DNA of 64,000 bases from Alkalihalobacillus pseudalcaliphilus (GCF_028610675.1 NZ_JAQQWS010000005.1:186001-250000); one strand, 5' to 3'. Numbered from the stretch's first letter, positions 50,309 to 60,025 are shown. A program made the numbers and translations. Notes: generated by a model from the letters alone, not told the origin.

Positions 50309-53089
50309 ATGGTTGAATATAAAAGAACATTACTAATGCCAAAAACGAATTTTCCGATGCGAGGAAATTTACCGCAAAACGAGCCAAAGCGTCAAGAAAA
50401 ATGGAGCTCAGAGGATATTTATGCACAAGTACAAAAACGTACAGAGGGAAGGCCGCTTTTTATCCTACATGATGGACCACCATATGCGAACGGTGATATT
50501 CATATGGGACATGCTCTAAATAAAATTTTAAAGGATATCATTGTACGTTATAAATCCATGTCAGGCTATCATGCCCCTTATGTACCTGGCTGGGATACGC
50601 ACGGTTTACCGATTGAAACAGCGTTAACGAAAAGTGGAAAAGTAAAGCGTAAAGAAATGAGTGTAGCAGCATTTCGTAAGCTATGTGAAGAATATGCGTT
50701 AAAACAAATCGACCGTCAACGTGAGCAATTTCTTCGCCTAGGAGTGCGTGGCGATTGGTGGAATCCGTATATTACTTTAGATAAGGCATATGAAGCACAA
50801 CAAATTAAAGTGTTTGGTGAGATGGCTAAAAAGGGGTATATCTATAAAGGGAAAAAGCCCGTGTATTGGTCACCGTCTTCAGAGTCAGCGCTCGCAGAAG
50901 CTGAAATTGAATATCATGATAAACGTTCACCATCGATTTATGTAACATTTGATGTTGTAGATGGTAAAGATGTATTAGCAGGTGATGAGAAATTCATCAT
51001 TTGGACGACGACTCCGTGGACAATTCCTGCTAACTTAGCGATTAGTGTTCACCCGGAATTAGACTATAGTGTTGTCAAAGTCAATGGTGTTAAATATGTA
51101 GTGGCAACTGGTCTGTTAGAAACGTTAGAAAAAGAGCTGGAATGGGAAAGGTATGAAACGGTTCAAACACTAAAAGGTTCTCAATTGGAATTTGTTCAAA
51201 CGAAACATCCTATTTATGACCGCCACTCGGTTGTCATTTTAGGTGAACATGTCACATTAGATGCTGGTACGGGGTGTGTTCACACGGCACCAGGTCATGG
51301 TGAGGATGACTATATCGTTGGTCAAAAGTATGGTTTAGACGTATTATGCCCTGTGGATGATAAAGGTTATTTAACAGATGAAGCTCCTGGATTTGAAGGG
51401 TTATTTTACGATGTGGCTAATAAACCAATTGGCGAAAAGTTAGAAAGTGTAGGAGCTTTATTAAAACTTTCCTTTATTACACACTCGTATGCTCATGATT
51501 GGCGTACAAAAAAGCCAGTGATCTATCGTGCGACTTCGCAATGGTTTGCTTCTATTGAGAATTTCCGCGGGGAGCTTCTACAAGCGATTGAAGAGGTTGA
51601 GTGGATTCCTAAATGGGGAGAAACCCGATTATTTAATATGGTTCGTGACCGTGGAGATTGGTGTATTTCTCGCCAACGTGCATGGGGTGTGCCAATCCCT
51701 GTTTTTTATGGGGAAGATGGCCAACCGATTATTACGGATGAAACAATTGAGCATGTCTCGAATCTTTTCCGTGAACACGGCTCTAATATTTGGTTTGAGT
51801 GGGAAACAAGTGAGCTATTACCACAAGGATTCACCTCTATTCATAGTCCAAATGGAACTTTCACAAGAGAGATGGACATTATGGATGTATGGTTTGATTC
51901 GGGCTCATCACATCAAGCTGTATTAGAGGAAAGAGAAGGATTACAACGTCCAGCAGACCTTTATTTGGAAGGATCTGACCAGTATCGTGGTTGGTTCAAC
52001 TCCTCTTTATCGACAGGTGTTGCTGTAACAGGTAAGGCTCCATACAAAGGGATTTTAAGTCACGGTTTTGCTTTAGATGGCCAAGGTCGTAAAATGAGTA
52101 AGTCGATCGGGAATGTTGTTGTGCCAAATGATGTCATGAAGCAGCTTGGTGCTGATATATTACGATTATGGGTGGCGTCGGTTGATTATCAAGCCGATGT
52201 TCGCGTCTCTGATGAGATTTTAAAACAAGTTTCTGAGTCTTATCGTAAAATTAGAAATACATTCCGTTTCTTACTCGGGAATCTCCATGATTTTAACCCT
52301 GCTACAGATCGAGTGGAAGATGAGGATTTGCATGGTGTGAACCTCTTTATGCTTGTAAAGTTGAATGAAGTCGTTGAAAAAGTGAAAAAAGGATATGAAG
52401 AATATAATTTTTCAAGCGTTTATCATACCTTGCATAATTTCTGTACGATTGAGTTGAGTTCATTCTATATGGACCTTGCTAAAGATACGCTTTATATTGA
52501 ACATGCAAATCATCCTTCACGTCGTGCAATTCAAACGGTGATGTATGAAACGGTTGTTAAATTATCGAAGTTAATATCACCTATTTTATCGCATACTGCC
52601 GATGAGGTTTGGGAAAATATTCCTAATGCCGTTGAAGGAAGTGTTCAATTATCAGATATGCCGGAAGCTCGTTCATTCGGTGATGTTGAATCCTTAAAAG
52701 CAACATGGAATCAATTCATGTCCATTCGTTCGGACGTCTTAAAAGCTCTAGAACAAGCACGAAATGAGAAAATTATCGGTAAGTCACTGGCAGCATCGTT
52801 AACGTTGTATGCGGATGACGATAATTATGAGCTATTACAAGGAATTGACGGATTAGAAAAGCTCTTTATTGTGTCAAAAGTGAATCTCGTCAAAGGCCTT
52901 AACAAAAAGGTAGAACAAGCTGTCACTTTTGAAGGGATAGCCGTGTTTGTTGAAGCGGCGGATGGCGAAACATGTGAGCGTTGTTGGACTGTAACGACTA
53001 CAGTCGGATCACATGCAGAGCACCCAACTTTATGTACATCTTGTGCTGAAACGGTTCAAAATTATTACCAAGAAGAAGGAACAGAATAA
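50309..53089 (+). CDS. ileS: Isoleucine-tRNA ligase
   Basis: 926 residues, class I synthetase. HIGH motif is HMGH in ANGDIHMGHALNK (near 65), editing domain about 200-390 (TTTPWTIPANLAIS, HTAPGHGEDDY), KMSKS in GRKMSKSIGN (near 600), and a C-terminal zinc site CERCWTV...CTSCAE. ATG at 50309 with GAAGGAGGG before it. Regulated by the T-box upstream. Confidence 0.98.
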   Translation: MVEYKRTLLMPKTNFPMRGNLPQNEPKRQEKWSSEDIYAQVQKRTEGRPLFILHDGPPYANGDIHMGHALNKILKDIIVRYKSMSGYHAPYVPGWDTHGLPIETALTKSGKVKRKEMSVAAFRKLCEEYALKQIDRQREQFLRLGVRGDWWNPYITLDKAYEAQQIKVFGEMAKKGYIYKGKKPVYWSPSSESALAEAEIEYHDKRSPSIYVTFDVVDGKDVLAGDEKFIIWTTTPWTIPANLAISVHPELDYSVVKVNGVKYVVATGLLETLEKELEWERYETVQTLKGSQLEFVQTKHPIYDRHSVVILGEHVTLDAGTGCVHTAPGHGEDDYIVGQKYGLDVLCPVDDKGYLTDEAPGFEGLFYDVANKPIGEKLESVGALLKLSFITHSYAHDWRTKKPVIYRATSQWFASIENFRGELLQAIEEVEWIPKWGETRLFNMVRDRGDWCISRQRAWGVPIPVFYGEDGQPIITDETIEHVSNLFREHGSNIWFEWETSELLPQGFTSIHSPNGTFTREMDIMDVWFDSGSSHQAVLEEREGLQRPADLYLEGSDQYRGWFNSSLSTGVAVTGKAPYKGILSHGFALDGQGRKMSKSIGNVVVPNDVMKQLGADILRLWVASVDYQADVRVSDEILKQVSESYRKIRNTFRFLLGNLHDFNPATDRVEDEDLHGVNLFMLVKLNEVVEKVKKGYEEYNFSSVYHTLHNFCTIELSSFYMDLAKDTLYIEHANHPSRRAIQTVMYETVVKLSKLISPILSHTADEVWENIPNAVEGSVQLSDMPEARSFGDVESLKATWNQFMSIRSDVLKALEQARNEKIIGKSLAASLTLYADDDNYELLQGIDGLEKLFIVSKVNLVKGLNKKVEQAVTFEGIAVFVEAADGETCERCWTVTTTVGSHAEHPTLCTSCAETVQNYYQEEGTE

Positions 53090-53096
53090 AAGCTAT

Positions 53097-53130
53097 AACA
53101 GCTCCACGTTTTAGGTGGAGCTGTTTTTTT
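53097..53130 (+). terminator. Terminator of ileS
   Basis: AACAGCTCCAC/GTGGAGCTGTT with T7. Confidence 0.93.
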
Positions 53131-53276
53131 GGCATTCATTTATCGTATGATTAAAAAATTTAAATGAAGGGAAGGCATTTAGTAAGTAATTTTTTACGAC
53201 GGTTTGTCTAGAAAAGATTTTTTCGTGGCAAGCTAATATATGTATATTCAATAACGATAGGGAAGGTGAAAAACCA

Positions 53277-53957
53277 ATGAAAATAGACAAGAGTTATCAG
53301 CATATTTACACACAGTTAACCGAACAAAAAGAACAGCTAGAACAAAAGCTAAAACGGTACCAAGAAAGTGAGTTACATCAAAGTGAAGCAGACTCAAGTA
53401 CGGAATTATCCCAATATGATAATCATCCTGCTGATAATGCCACTGACTTATATGAACGAGAAAAGGATTTTGCTTTAGAAGAACATGCTGAAGATGAATA
53501 TGAGCAAGTCAAAGCGGCACTTCAAAAGTTTGAGGAGGGAACGTTTGGGATTTGTGAGAAAACAGGTAAAGAAATCCCGCTTGAACGTTTAGAGGCCAAT
53601 CCACTGGCAAAAACGGTGATTGAAGAAGCGAATTCTCATGTAGAGGATTATCGTCCGGTCGAAGAAGATGTACTTGTTAGTCCAGAGCGTTATAATTATG
53701 ATGGAGATGATACCGAAACAGAGTTTGATGCAGAAGATGCTTATCAAGCGGTGGCCAGTTACAATGAGCGACCTAATATTTATGAAGACCCAGCAACAGA
53801 TCAAGAGGAAGAAGAGATTGGGTATGTCGATGAATTAGATGGTTTCTTATCGACAGATCTGGAAGGCTTTAAAGGGGCAGAACATGTGCATGTCCAGAAT
53901 AATCGTCGCCTTCGAGATTATTTAGAAGAAGAGGATGAAGAGAGTCGTGATGAGTAA
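53277..53957 (+). CDS. ylyA: YlyA, YteA/DksA-like sporulation protein
   Basis: 226 residues. N-terminal coiled coil (about 10-95) and a DksA/TraR-like motif GTFGICEKTGKEIPLERLEANPLAKTVIE (about 92-120), followed by a long, very acidic C-terminal half. The zinc cysteines of DksA are mostly lost: only one Cys is present. In B. subtilis YlyA binds RNA polymerase and tunes sigma-G dependent germination genes. GGAAGGTG before the ATG. Stands between ileS and lspA as in B. subtilis. Confidence 0.85.
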   Translation: MKIDKSYQHIYTQLTEQKEQLEQKLKRYQESELHQSEADSSTELSQYDNHPADNATDLYEREKDFALEEHAEDEYEQVKAALQKFEEGTFGICEKTGKEIPLERLEANPLAKTVIEEANSHVEDYRPVEEDVLVSPERYNYDGDDTETEFDAEDAYQAVASYNERPNIYEDPATDQEEEEIGYVDELDGFLSTDLEGFKGAEHVHVQNNRRLRDYLEEEDEESRDE

Positions 53958-53959
53958 GG

Positions 53960-53986
53960 TAAGAGGGGATCTTTCCCCTCTTTTTG
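53960..53986 (+). terminator. Terminator of ylyA
   Basis: AAGAGGGGA/TCCCCTCTT with TTTTT. Confidence 0.85.
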
Positions 53987-53995
53987 TGCTATAAT
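53987..53995 (+). promoter_or_regulatory. Extended -10 promoter for lspA-ylyB
   Basis: TGCTATAAT directly behind the ylyA terminator; the -35 region lies inside the terminator stem and is not consensus. Confidence 0.6.
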
Positions 53996-54033
53996 GCTAA
54001 AGAATGGCATGAAGAAGAGAACGGAGGATTTCT

Positions 54034-54504
54034 GTGATTTATTATATTATTGCAGCTCTCATCATTGTTTTAGATCAAATAACAAAATGGATCGTTGCGA
54101 CTCAAATGGAGTTAGGCCAACGTATTCCATTAATTGATGGATTCCTTTATTTTACCTCACACCGAAATACAGGGGCCGCTTTTGGCATTTTAGAAGGACA
54201 AATGTGGTTTTTCTATATCGTAACGGTTGTGGTTATTATTGGTATCGTTTATTTTATGCAAAAAGAAGGAAAGTATAATGTCTTGTATGGAACGTCATTA
54301 GGACTCATTTTAGGTGGAGCAATTGGTAATTTCATCGACCGAGTTTTCAGAGGTGAAGTTGTCGACTTTATTGATACATATCCATTTGGTTACAATTTTG
54401 CGATTTTTAATGTAGCTGATTCCGCATTATGTATAGGTGTTGCTCTTTTATTTATTAAAATGTTTATGGATGAGCGTCAAGCAAAAAAGGAGAAGAAGAA
54501 GTAA
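54034..54504 (+). CDS. lspA: Lipoprotein signal peptidase (SPase II)
   Basis: 156 residues, four membrane helices. Cleaves the signal peptide of diacylglyceryl prolipoproteins. Catalytic aspartates are in NFIDRVFRGEVVDFID and FAIFNVADSALCIG; DQITKW and HRNTGAAFGIL are also typical. GTG start with GGAGG before it. The stop shares one base with the ylyB start (TAATG). Confidence 0.97.
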   Translation: MIYYIIAALIIVLDQITKWIVATQMELGQRIPLIDGFLYFTSHRNTGAAFGILEGQMWFFYIVTVVVIIGIVYFMQKEGKYNVLYGTSLGLILGGAIGNFIDRVFRGEVVDFIDTYPFGYNFAIFNVADSALCIGVALLFIKMFMDERQAKKEKKK

Positions 54505-55418
54505 TGGAAGTTTTAACGTATGAGGTTAGCTCAGACGAATCAGGAGTAAGAATTGATAAATTTGTATCGTTACAAAGTCAAGATTGTTCAAGAACACAAG
54601 TCCAGCAGTGGATAAAAGATAAGCTTGTACAAGTTAATGGGGCGGTCGTCAAGAGTAATTATAAAGTGGCCGAAGGTGATGTCGTCGTCTGGTCGATCCC
54701 CGAGCCTGAAGTACTTGAGGTAGTCGCTGAAAATATTCCGCTTGACATCGTTTTTGAGGATGCAGATGTTATTGTCGTAAATAAACCTCGAGGTATGGTT
54801 GTACACCCAGCTCCAGGTCATTACACGGGGACATTGGTCAATGCACTTATGTATCATTGCCAAGACCTCTCAGGTATCAATGGCGTTATTAGACCGGGCA
54901 TAGTCCACCGTATTGATAAAGATACATCTGGTCTACTCATGGTTGCCAAAAATGATAAAGCCCATGAATCGTTAGTTGATCAATTAAAGGCAAAAACGAC
55001 GAAACGTCTGTATAAGGCGATTGTCCATGGTGTCATCTCGCATCAAAGCGGGACGATTGATGCACCGATTGGTCGTGATAAAAAAGACCGACAAAGCATG
55101 ACGGTTACAGAAGAGCATTCACGTGATGCGGTTACTCATTTTAAAGTCATGGAACGTTTTACAGATTATACGTATGTAGAATGTGAGCTTGAAACCGGTA
55201 GAACCCATCAAATTCGTGTGCATATGAAATATATTGGTTTTCCTTTAGCTGGCGATCCGAAATATGGCCCAAAGAAAACGTTAGAAATCGAAGGTCAAGC
55301 TCTACATGCGGCGGTGCTTGGATTTGAACATCCAACATCTGGTGAGTGGATTGAATTTGAAAGACCAATTCCAGAAGATATGGAAAAATTACTCGCACAT
55401 CTTCGAATTATTAGTTGA
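54504..55418 (+). CDS. ylyB: RluA/RluD family 23S rRNA pseudouridine synthase
   Basis: 304 residues. S4 domain (about 12-75) followed by the synthase domain with VNKPRGMVVHPAPGHYTGTLVNAL and the catalytic Asp138 in HRIDKDTSGLLMVAK; later ETGRTHQIRVHMKYIGFPLAGDPKYG. Probably modifies 23S rRNA as RluD does. Coupled to lspA by one-base overlap. Its 3' end contains the pyr promoter. Confidence 0.93.
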   Translation: MEVLTYEVSSDESGVRIDKFVSLQSQDCSRTQVQQWIKDKLVQVNGAVVKSNYKVAEGDVVVWSIPEPEVLEVVAENIPLDIVFEDADVIVVNKPRGMVVHPAPGHYTGTLVNALMYHCQDLSGINGVIRPGIVHRIDKDTSGLLMVAKNDKAHESLVDQLKAKTTKRLYKAIVHGVISHQSGTIDAPIGRDKKDRQSMTVTEEHSRDAVTHFKVMERFTDYTYVECELETGRTHQIRVHMKYIGFPLAGDPKYGPKKTLEIEGQALHAAVLGFEHPTSGEWIEFERPIPEDMEKLLAHLRIIS

Positions 55419-55443
55419 CACTAAACTGCTTTTGTGAGATAGT
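55415..55443 (+). promoter_or_regulatory. Promoter of the pyr operon
   Basis: TTGACA (55415-55420), 17 bases, GATAGT (55438-55443), with TG just before the -10. The -35 overlaps the ylyB stop. Confidence 0.8.
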
Positions 55444-55471
55444 ATATAAGAACTTAATAACCCTTTAATTA

Positions 55472-55580
55472 TAGTCCCGTGAGGCTAAGAAGGAACAGTA
55501 AGTAACTATATAGGTCGAATTATGACTTATTGTGTTTATTTAACTATGCCCTCTTGTCATCGGTGACAAGAGGTTTTTTT
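55472..55580 (+). promoter_or_regulatory. pyrR leader: PyrR-dependent attenuator 1 (before pyrR)
   Basis: PyrR binding loop AGTCCCGTGAGGCTAAGAAG at 55473-55492, then an antiterminator region, then the terminator CCTCTTGTCA/TGACAAGAGG (55550-55573) with T7. PyrR with UMP binds the loop and favours termination. Confidence 0.9.
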
Positions 55581-55621
55581 GGTGCTGTAAAGGGAAATGT
55601 GGTAAGGGAGGTTAGAAGAAT

Positions 55622-56158
55622 ATGTCTCAAGTCATTTTAGACGAACAAGCGATTTCAAGAGCGACTACAAGAATTGCTCATGAAATTATTGAGCGCAATA
55701 AAGGCATTGAGGACTGCGTGCTCGTCGGAATTAAAACGAGAGGGATTTATCTAGCAGAACGTTTAGCCGAAAGAATTGAAAAGATTGAAGGCAAAACGAT
55801 TGCAGTCGGTGAAATCGATATTACGTTATATCGTGATGATTTATCGCATAAAACCGACAGTGAAGACCCTGTTATTCAAGGTACAAATATTCCAATTAAT
55901 ATCGAAAATCGCAAAGTGATTCTTGTTGATGATGTGTTATATACAGGAAGAACCGTTCGAGCTGCTTTGGATGCCTTAATTGATTTAGGAAGACCTGCAC
56001 AAATTCAACTGGCTGTTTTAGTAGATAGAGGCCATCGTGAATTACCAATTCGACCTGATTATGTGGGGAAGAATGTGCCAACGTCGAAATCAGAAATTAT
56101 TGTAGCTGCCTTAAAAGAAGTAGATAAAATCGACCAAGTTCAATTAAGTAAAAAATAA
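55622..56158 (+). CDS. pyrR: Bifunctional pyr attenuation protein / uracil phosphoribosyltransferase
   Basis: 178 residues. PRPP-binding signature VILVDDVLYTGRTVRAALDAL (about 99-119). It binds the pyr leader RNA in response to uridine nucleotides and also has weak UPRT activity. GGGAGGTTAG before the ATG. First gene of the pyr operon, flanked by attenuators. Confidence 0.97.
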   Translation: MSQVILDEQAISRATTRIAHEIIERNKGIEDCVLVGIKTRGIYLAERLAERIEKIEGKTIAVGEIDITLYRDDLSHKTDSEDPVIQGTNIPINIENRKVILVDDVLYTGRTVRAALDALIDLGRPAQIQLAVLVDRGHRELPIRPDYVGKNVPTSKSEIIVAALKEVDKIDQVQLSKK

Positions 56159-56179
56159 AATAAGAAAACTCTTTAAAAC

Positions 56180-56286
56180 AGTCCAGAGAGGCTGGCAAGA
56201 GCAACATAGGGAGTCGCATGGCGGTAAATGGACATGTGATGATTCTATGGAACCCTCTTAGCTGCTGTTTGGTTAAGAGGGTTTTT
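56180..56286 (+). promoter_or_regulatory. PyrR-dependent attenuator 2 (pyrR-pyrP)
   Basis: Binding loop AGTCCAGAGAGGCTGGCAAG at 56180-56199, a consensus match, and terminator AACCCTCTTA/TAAGAGGGTT (56251-56282) with T5. Confidence 0.92.
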
Positions 56287-56314
56287 GCGTAAGAGTCATG
56301 GGAGGAACAACAGT

Positions 56315-57661
56315 ATGAGTCAACAACAAAATGAGGTTTTAGGAGTAAGAGATGTTCCAAGGTTCGATAAATGGGTTGTTTTAAGCTTACAGCACTTATT
56401 TGCCATGTTTGGCGCAACGATTTTAGTACCGGCGCTTGTCGGATTAAGCCCAGCTGTCGCACTATTATCAAGTGGTTTAGGAACGCTTGCCTACTTACTT
56501 ATTACAAGAGGACAAATTCCTGCCTATCTAGGTTCCTCATTCGCTTTTATTAGTCCAATCATTACAGCAACAGCTTTAGGTGGTCCAGAAGGAGTGATGG
56601 TCGGGACATTTTTTGCTGGGATTGTCTACGGATTAGTCGCAATTGCGATTAAAACAAGTGGTGTAAAATGGTTAATGAATATTTTACCACCAGCGGTTGT
56701 TGGGCCAATCATTATGGTTATCGGATTAGGTCTAGCTAGTACAGCCGTTGATATGGCAATGAATATTACACTAGATGATGGGATTACGAAGGTTTATAGC
56801 TTACAGCACTTTATCGTCGCTTTGTTTACATTAGCGGTTACACTTATTGCCAATATGTTCTTTAAAGGGTTTTTTAGCCTTATTCCGATTTTATTTGGTG
56901 TAGCAAGTGGATACATTTTCGCAGCTGTACAAGGCTTGGTCGATTTTACAGATGTCAAAGCAACACCGTGGTTTCAAGCACCTGATGTCATGTTGCCGTT
57001 TATCACGTATACACCAAATTTCTCTTGGGCAATTATCTTTGTAATGGTTCCAGTTGCCGCTGTTACATTAGCGGAGCATATTGGCCAACAAATGGTTTTA
57101 AGTAAAGTAGCAGGTCGTAACTTTATCGAAAAGCCAGGCTTACATCGCTCGATAATGGGAGACGGGGTTGCTTCGATTGTGGCAGCACTCGTTGGTGGTC
57201 CGCCAAATACAACGTATGGTGAAAATATTGGGGTATTAGCAATGACACGTGTGTTCAGTGTCTATGTCATCGGAGGAACTGCGGTCATCGCCGTCATGTT
57301 CGCTTTCATTGGTAAGATTTCAGCGGTTATCTCTTCGATTCCATCTGCGGTTATGGGTGGAATCTCCATCTTACTCTTTGGTGTTATTGCTTCATCTGGA
57401 TTAAGAATGCTGATTGAAAACAAAGTTGACTTTGGGATTAAAAGAAACTTAGTTATCGCATCTACGATTTTAGTCATTGGAATTGGTGGAGCTTACTTAA
57501 AGGTTTCAGATGAGTTTCAAATTGCCAGTATGGCCTTAGCAACATTTGTAGGGGTATTCCTACACATTATTTTACCAGATAAGAAAGCAGCTTTTGGTGA
57601 GAATAGTCAGCTCTTTTCAGATGAAGAGATAAGTGTTGAAAACCAAAAAGAAAATAAGTAA
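56315..57661 (+). CDS. pyrP: Uracil permease
   Basis: 448 residues, NCS2 (UraA) family with fourteen membrane segments. Motifs: LQHLFAMFGATILVPAL, AYLGSSFAFISPI, PVAAVTLAEHIGQQMVLSK (proton/uracil site) and GGPPNTTYGENIGVLAMTRV. Imports uracil with protons. ATG at 56315 with GGGAGGAAC before it. Confidence 0.96.
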   Translation: MSQQQNEVLGVRDVPRFDKWVVLSLQHLFAMFGATILVPALVGLSPAVALLSSGLGTLAYLLITRGQIPAYLGSSFAFISPIITATALGGPEGVMVGTFFAGIVYGLVAIAIKTSGVKWLMNILPPAVVGPIIMVIGLGLASTAVDMAMNITLDDGITKVYSLQHFIVALFTLAVTLIANMFFKGFFSLIPILFGVASGYIFAAVQGLVDFTDVKATPWFQAPDVMLPFITYTPNFSWAIIFVMVPVAAVTLAEHIGQQMVLSKVAGRNFIEKPGLHRSIMGDGVASIVAALVGGPPNTTYGENIGVLAMTRVFSVYVIGGTAVIAVMFAFIGKISAVISSIPSAVMGGISILLFGVIASSGLRMLIENKVDFGIKRNLVIASTILVIGIGGAYLKVSDEFQIASMALATFVGVFLHIILPDKKAAFGENSQLFSDEEISVENQKENK

Positions 57662-57672
57662 GCATCCTTTAA

Positions 57673-57779
57673 ACAAGTACAGAGAGACTTAAAAGGGGCT
57701 TTGAGAAAGGGCACATGTTATAAAAAAACAGGTGTTACTTTCTCTACGCCCTAAATGGATAATTTAGGGCGTTTTTTTT
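57673..57779 (+). promoter_or_regulatory. PyrR-dependent attenuator 3 (pyrP-pyrB)
   Basis: Diverged binding loop GTACAGAGAGACTTAAAAGG at 57676-57695 and terminator ACGCCCTAAAT/ATTTAGGGCGT (57746-57773) with T7. The loop keeps AGAGAG but differs in the usual GGCT part. Confidence 0.82.
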
Positions 57780-57808
57780 ATCGCCATGACAAAAATGGAG
57801 GGATTCGA

Positions 57809-58717
57809 ATGATTGAGCTTGCTGCAAGCGAGGTAAAAGGATTAACAACTTTAACGAACTTGAGTTTAACTAAGGTTTACCAACTTTTAGAGGACGCCCA
57901 ATATTTTGCTAAAGGTGGACAGTGGTTTCCAAACCGTCAACTGTTTGTTGCTAACTTATTTTATGAAGCGAGTACAAGAACGAAATTCAGCTTTGAAGTA
58001 GCGGAAAAAAAACTTGGAGTAGACGTGTTAAACTTTTCAGCAGAAACATCGAGTGTCCAAAAGGGTGAGACACTGTATGACACAGCGAAAACGTTAGAGG
58101 CAATTGGTGCCAATGCTCTTGTCATTCGCCATCCTGAAGATGCCTATTTCCAACAGCTTGCTCAATTAAATATTCCAATTATCAATGCTGGTGACGGTTG
58201 CGGTCATCATCCTACTCAATCTTTATTAGATTTATTAACGATAAAACAAGAGTTCAAAACCTTTCAAAATCTCGAAATTGTTATTTGTGGAGATATGAGT
58301 CATAGTCGTGTTGCTCGTTCCAATGCCGAGATATTAACGAAGCTTGGAGCACGTGTTTCGATTTCAGGACCGAAAGAATGGATGGACGGTTTTGAAGAGA
58401 GGTATGCCTATGTTTCTATGGATGAAGGCATCGGGCGTGCTGATGTATTGATGTTATTAAGAATTCAGCATGAACGCCATGATGGTCAAATGACGTTTAC
58501 TAAAGACCAGTACTTACAGCAATATGGATTAACGCTGGAACGTGAGAAAAAAATGAAGCAAGCGGCGATCATTCTTCATCCAGCCCCAGTAAATCGTGGT
58601 GTTGAGATTGCAAGTGAATTAGTAGAGTGTGAACGCTCAAGAATTTTTAAGCAGATGGAAAATGGTGTCGCTGTAAGAATGGCTGTCTTAAAAAATGTGT
58701 TAACAGAATTAATATAA
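57809..58717 (+). CDS. pyrB: Aspartate carbamoyltransferase catalytic subunit
   Basis: 302 residues. Carbamoyl-phosphate motif ASTRTKFSFE (about 50-59), HPTQSLLDL, and the aspartate loop with LRIQHERHD; HPAPVNRGVEI near the end. Second step of UMP synthesis. ATG at 57809, TGGAGGG before it; the frame runs upstream into the terminator without a start signal. No regulatory pyrI, as usual in Bacilli. Confidence 0.97.
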   Translation: MIELAASEVKGLTTLTNLSLTKVYQLLEDAQYFAKGGQWFPNRQLFVANLFYEASTRTKFSFEVAEKKLGVDVLNFSAETSSVQKGETLYDTAKTLEAIGANALVIRHPEDAYFQQLAQLNIPIINAGDGCGHHPTQSLLDLLTIKQEFKTFQNLEIVICGDMSHSRVARSNAEILTKLGARVSISGPKEWMDGFEERYAYVSMDEGIGRADVLMLLRIQHERHDGQMTFTKDQYLQQYGLTLEREKKMKQAAIILHPAPVNRGVEIASELVECERSRIFKQMENGVAVRMAVLKNVLTELI

Positions 58718-58741
58718 ATCATGAACTGGGAGGCGGAGTAG

Positions 58742-60025
58742 ATGAGCATTTTATTAAAAGGTGGATGTATTTTAGGAGAACATGGTGAGCAGGTAAAAAA
58801 AGATATCGCAATAAGAAATGGGAAGATTTCTTTTGATACAGAAGGGTCCTTTGAAGAAATCATTGAACTATTTGGCAAACTTATTACACCTGGTTTTATC
58901 GATGTTCACGTACATTTGCGTGAGCCTGGTGGTGAGAAAAAGGAAACGATTGAAACAGGAACACTTGCAGCGGCAAAAGGTGGATTTACAACGATTTGTG
59001 CAATGCCAAATACTCGTCCTGTCCCAGATACAAAAGAACAAATGGAATGGTTAACCAATAGGATTAAAGAAACGGGTCATATTAATGTGCTTCCATATGC
59101 AGCGATAACAACGAGACAATTAGGTGATGAAATTACCGATTTTCAAGCATTAAAAGAAGCAGGAGCGTTTGCATTTACAGATGATGGTGTCGGTGTTCAA
59201 TCGGCAGATAAAATGCTGCAAGCCATGACTAGAGCAGCTGAGCTGGATATGGCGATCGTTGCTCATTGTGAGGAAAATACGCTTATACATAATGGTGCCG
59301 TTCACGAAGGTGAATTTTCAAAGAGTCATGGTTTAGCAGGAATTCCATCTGTATGTGAATCTGTGCATATCGCTAGAGATGTTTTATTAGCAGAAGCAGC
59401 AGGAGCCCACTATCATGTGTGTCATATTAGTACAAAGGAATCTGTACGAGTTGTTCGCGATGCCAAAAGAGCGGGGATTCATGTGACGGCGGAAGTGACG
59501 CCACATCATTTACTTTTAAATGACGCAAACATTCCTGGTTTAGATACGAATTATAAGATGAATCCACCATTACGAGGGAAAGAAGACCAAGCGGCATTAC
59601 TTGAAGGTTTGTTAGATGGAACGATTGATTTCATTGCGACGGATCATGCTCCACATACCGCAGAGGAAAAAGCATTACCAATAGAAAAGGCACCATTTGG
59701 AATTGTTGGTTTAGAAACGGCTTTTCCGCTTCTTTATACGAATTTTGTTCAAACAGGTAAGTGGAGCTTAAAGCAATTAGTCGATTGGTTCACATTACTT
59801 CCTGCCAAAACATTCCGTTTAAATAAAGGAAGCCTCAAAGAAGGGGCCATGGCTGATTTAACGGTTATTGACCTAAAGTTAGAAGAGAAAATAGAGAATG
59901 AAAGTTTTGTATCTAAAGGTAAAAATACACCGTTTAACGGCTGGAATTGTCAAGGGTGGCCCATTTACACGTTTGTAAGTGGACAAAAAGTTTGGGAGAA
60001 GAAACAAGGGAGTGTAATCAAATGA
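58742..60025 (+). CDS. pyrC: Dihydroorotase
   Basis: 427 residues, amidohydrolase fold of the class I type. Metal ligands in FIDVHVHLREPG (HxH), AIVAHCEEN, HYHVCHIST and IATDHAPH. Cyclises carbamoyl aspartate to dihydroorotate. GGGAGGCGGAG before the ATG. Overlaps pyrAA by 4 bp (ATGA). Confidence 0.97.
   Translation: MSILLKGGCILGEHGEQVKKDIAIRNGKISFDTEGSFEEIIELFGKLITPGFIDVHVHLREPGGEKKETIETGTLAAAKGGFTTICAMPNTRPVPDTKEQMEWLTNRIKETGHINVLPYAAITTRQLGDEITDFQALKEAGAFAFTDDGVGVQSADKMLQAMTRAAELDMAIVAHCEENTLIHNGAVHEGEFSKSHGLAGIPSVCESVHIARDVLLAEAAGAHYHVCHISTKESVRVVRDAKRAGIHVTAEVTPHHLLLNDANIPGLDTNYKMNPPLRGKEDQAALLEGLLDGTIDFIATDHAPHTAEEKALPIEKAPFGIVGLETAFPLLYTNFVQTGKWSLKQLVDWFTLLPAKTFRLNKGSLKEGAMADLTVIDLKLEEKIENESFVSKGKNTPFNGWNCQGWPIYTFVSGQKVWEKKQGSVIK

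Noticed and set aside
53131..53276. Sigma-G promoter for ylyA
   Set aside because: Only poor matches to GHATR and CATNNTA with wrong spacing.
57755..57808. N-terminal extension of pyrB
   Set aside because: It would start inside the attenuator terminator; TGGAGGG supports ATG 57809.
59947..60021. N-terminal extension of pyrAA inside pyrC
   Set aside because: CarA proteins begin near the ATG at 60022, which overlaps the pyrC stop in the usual ATGA manner.
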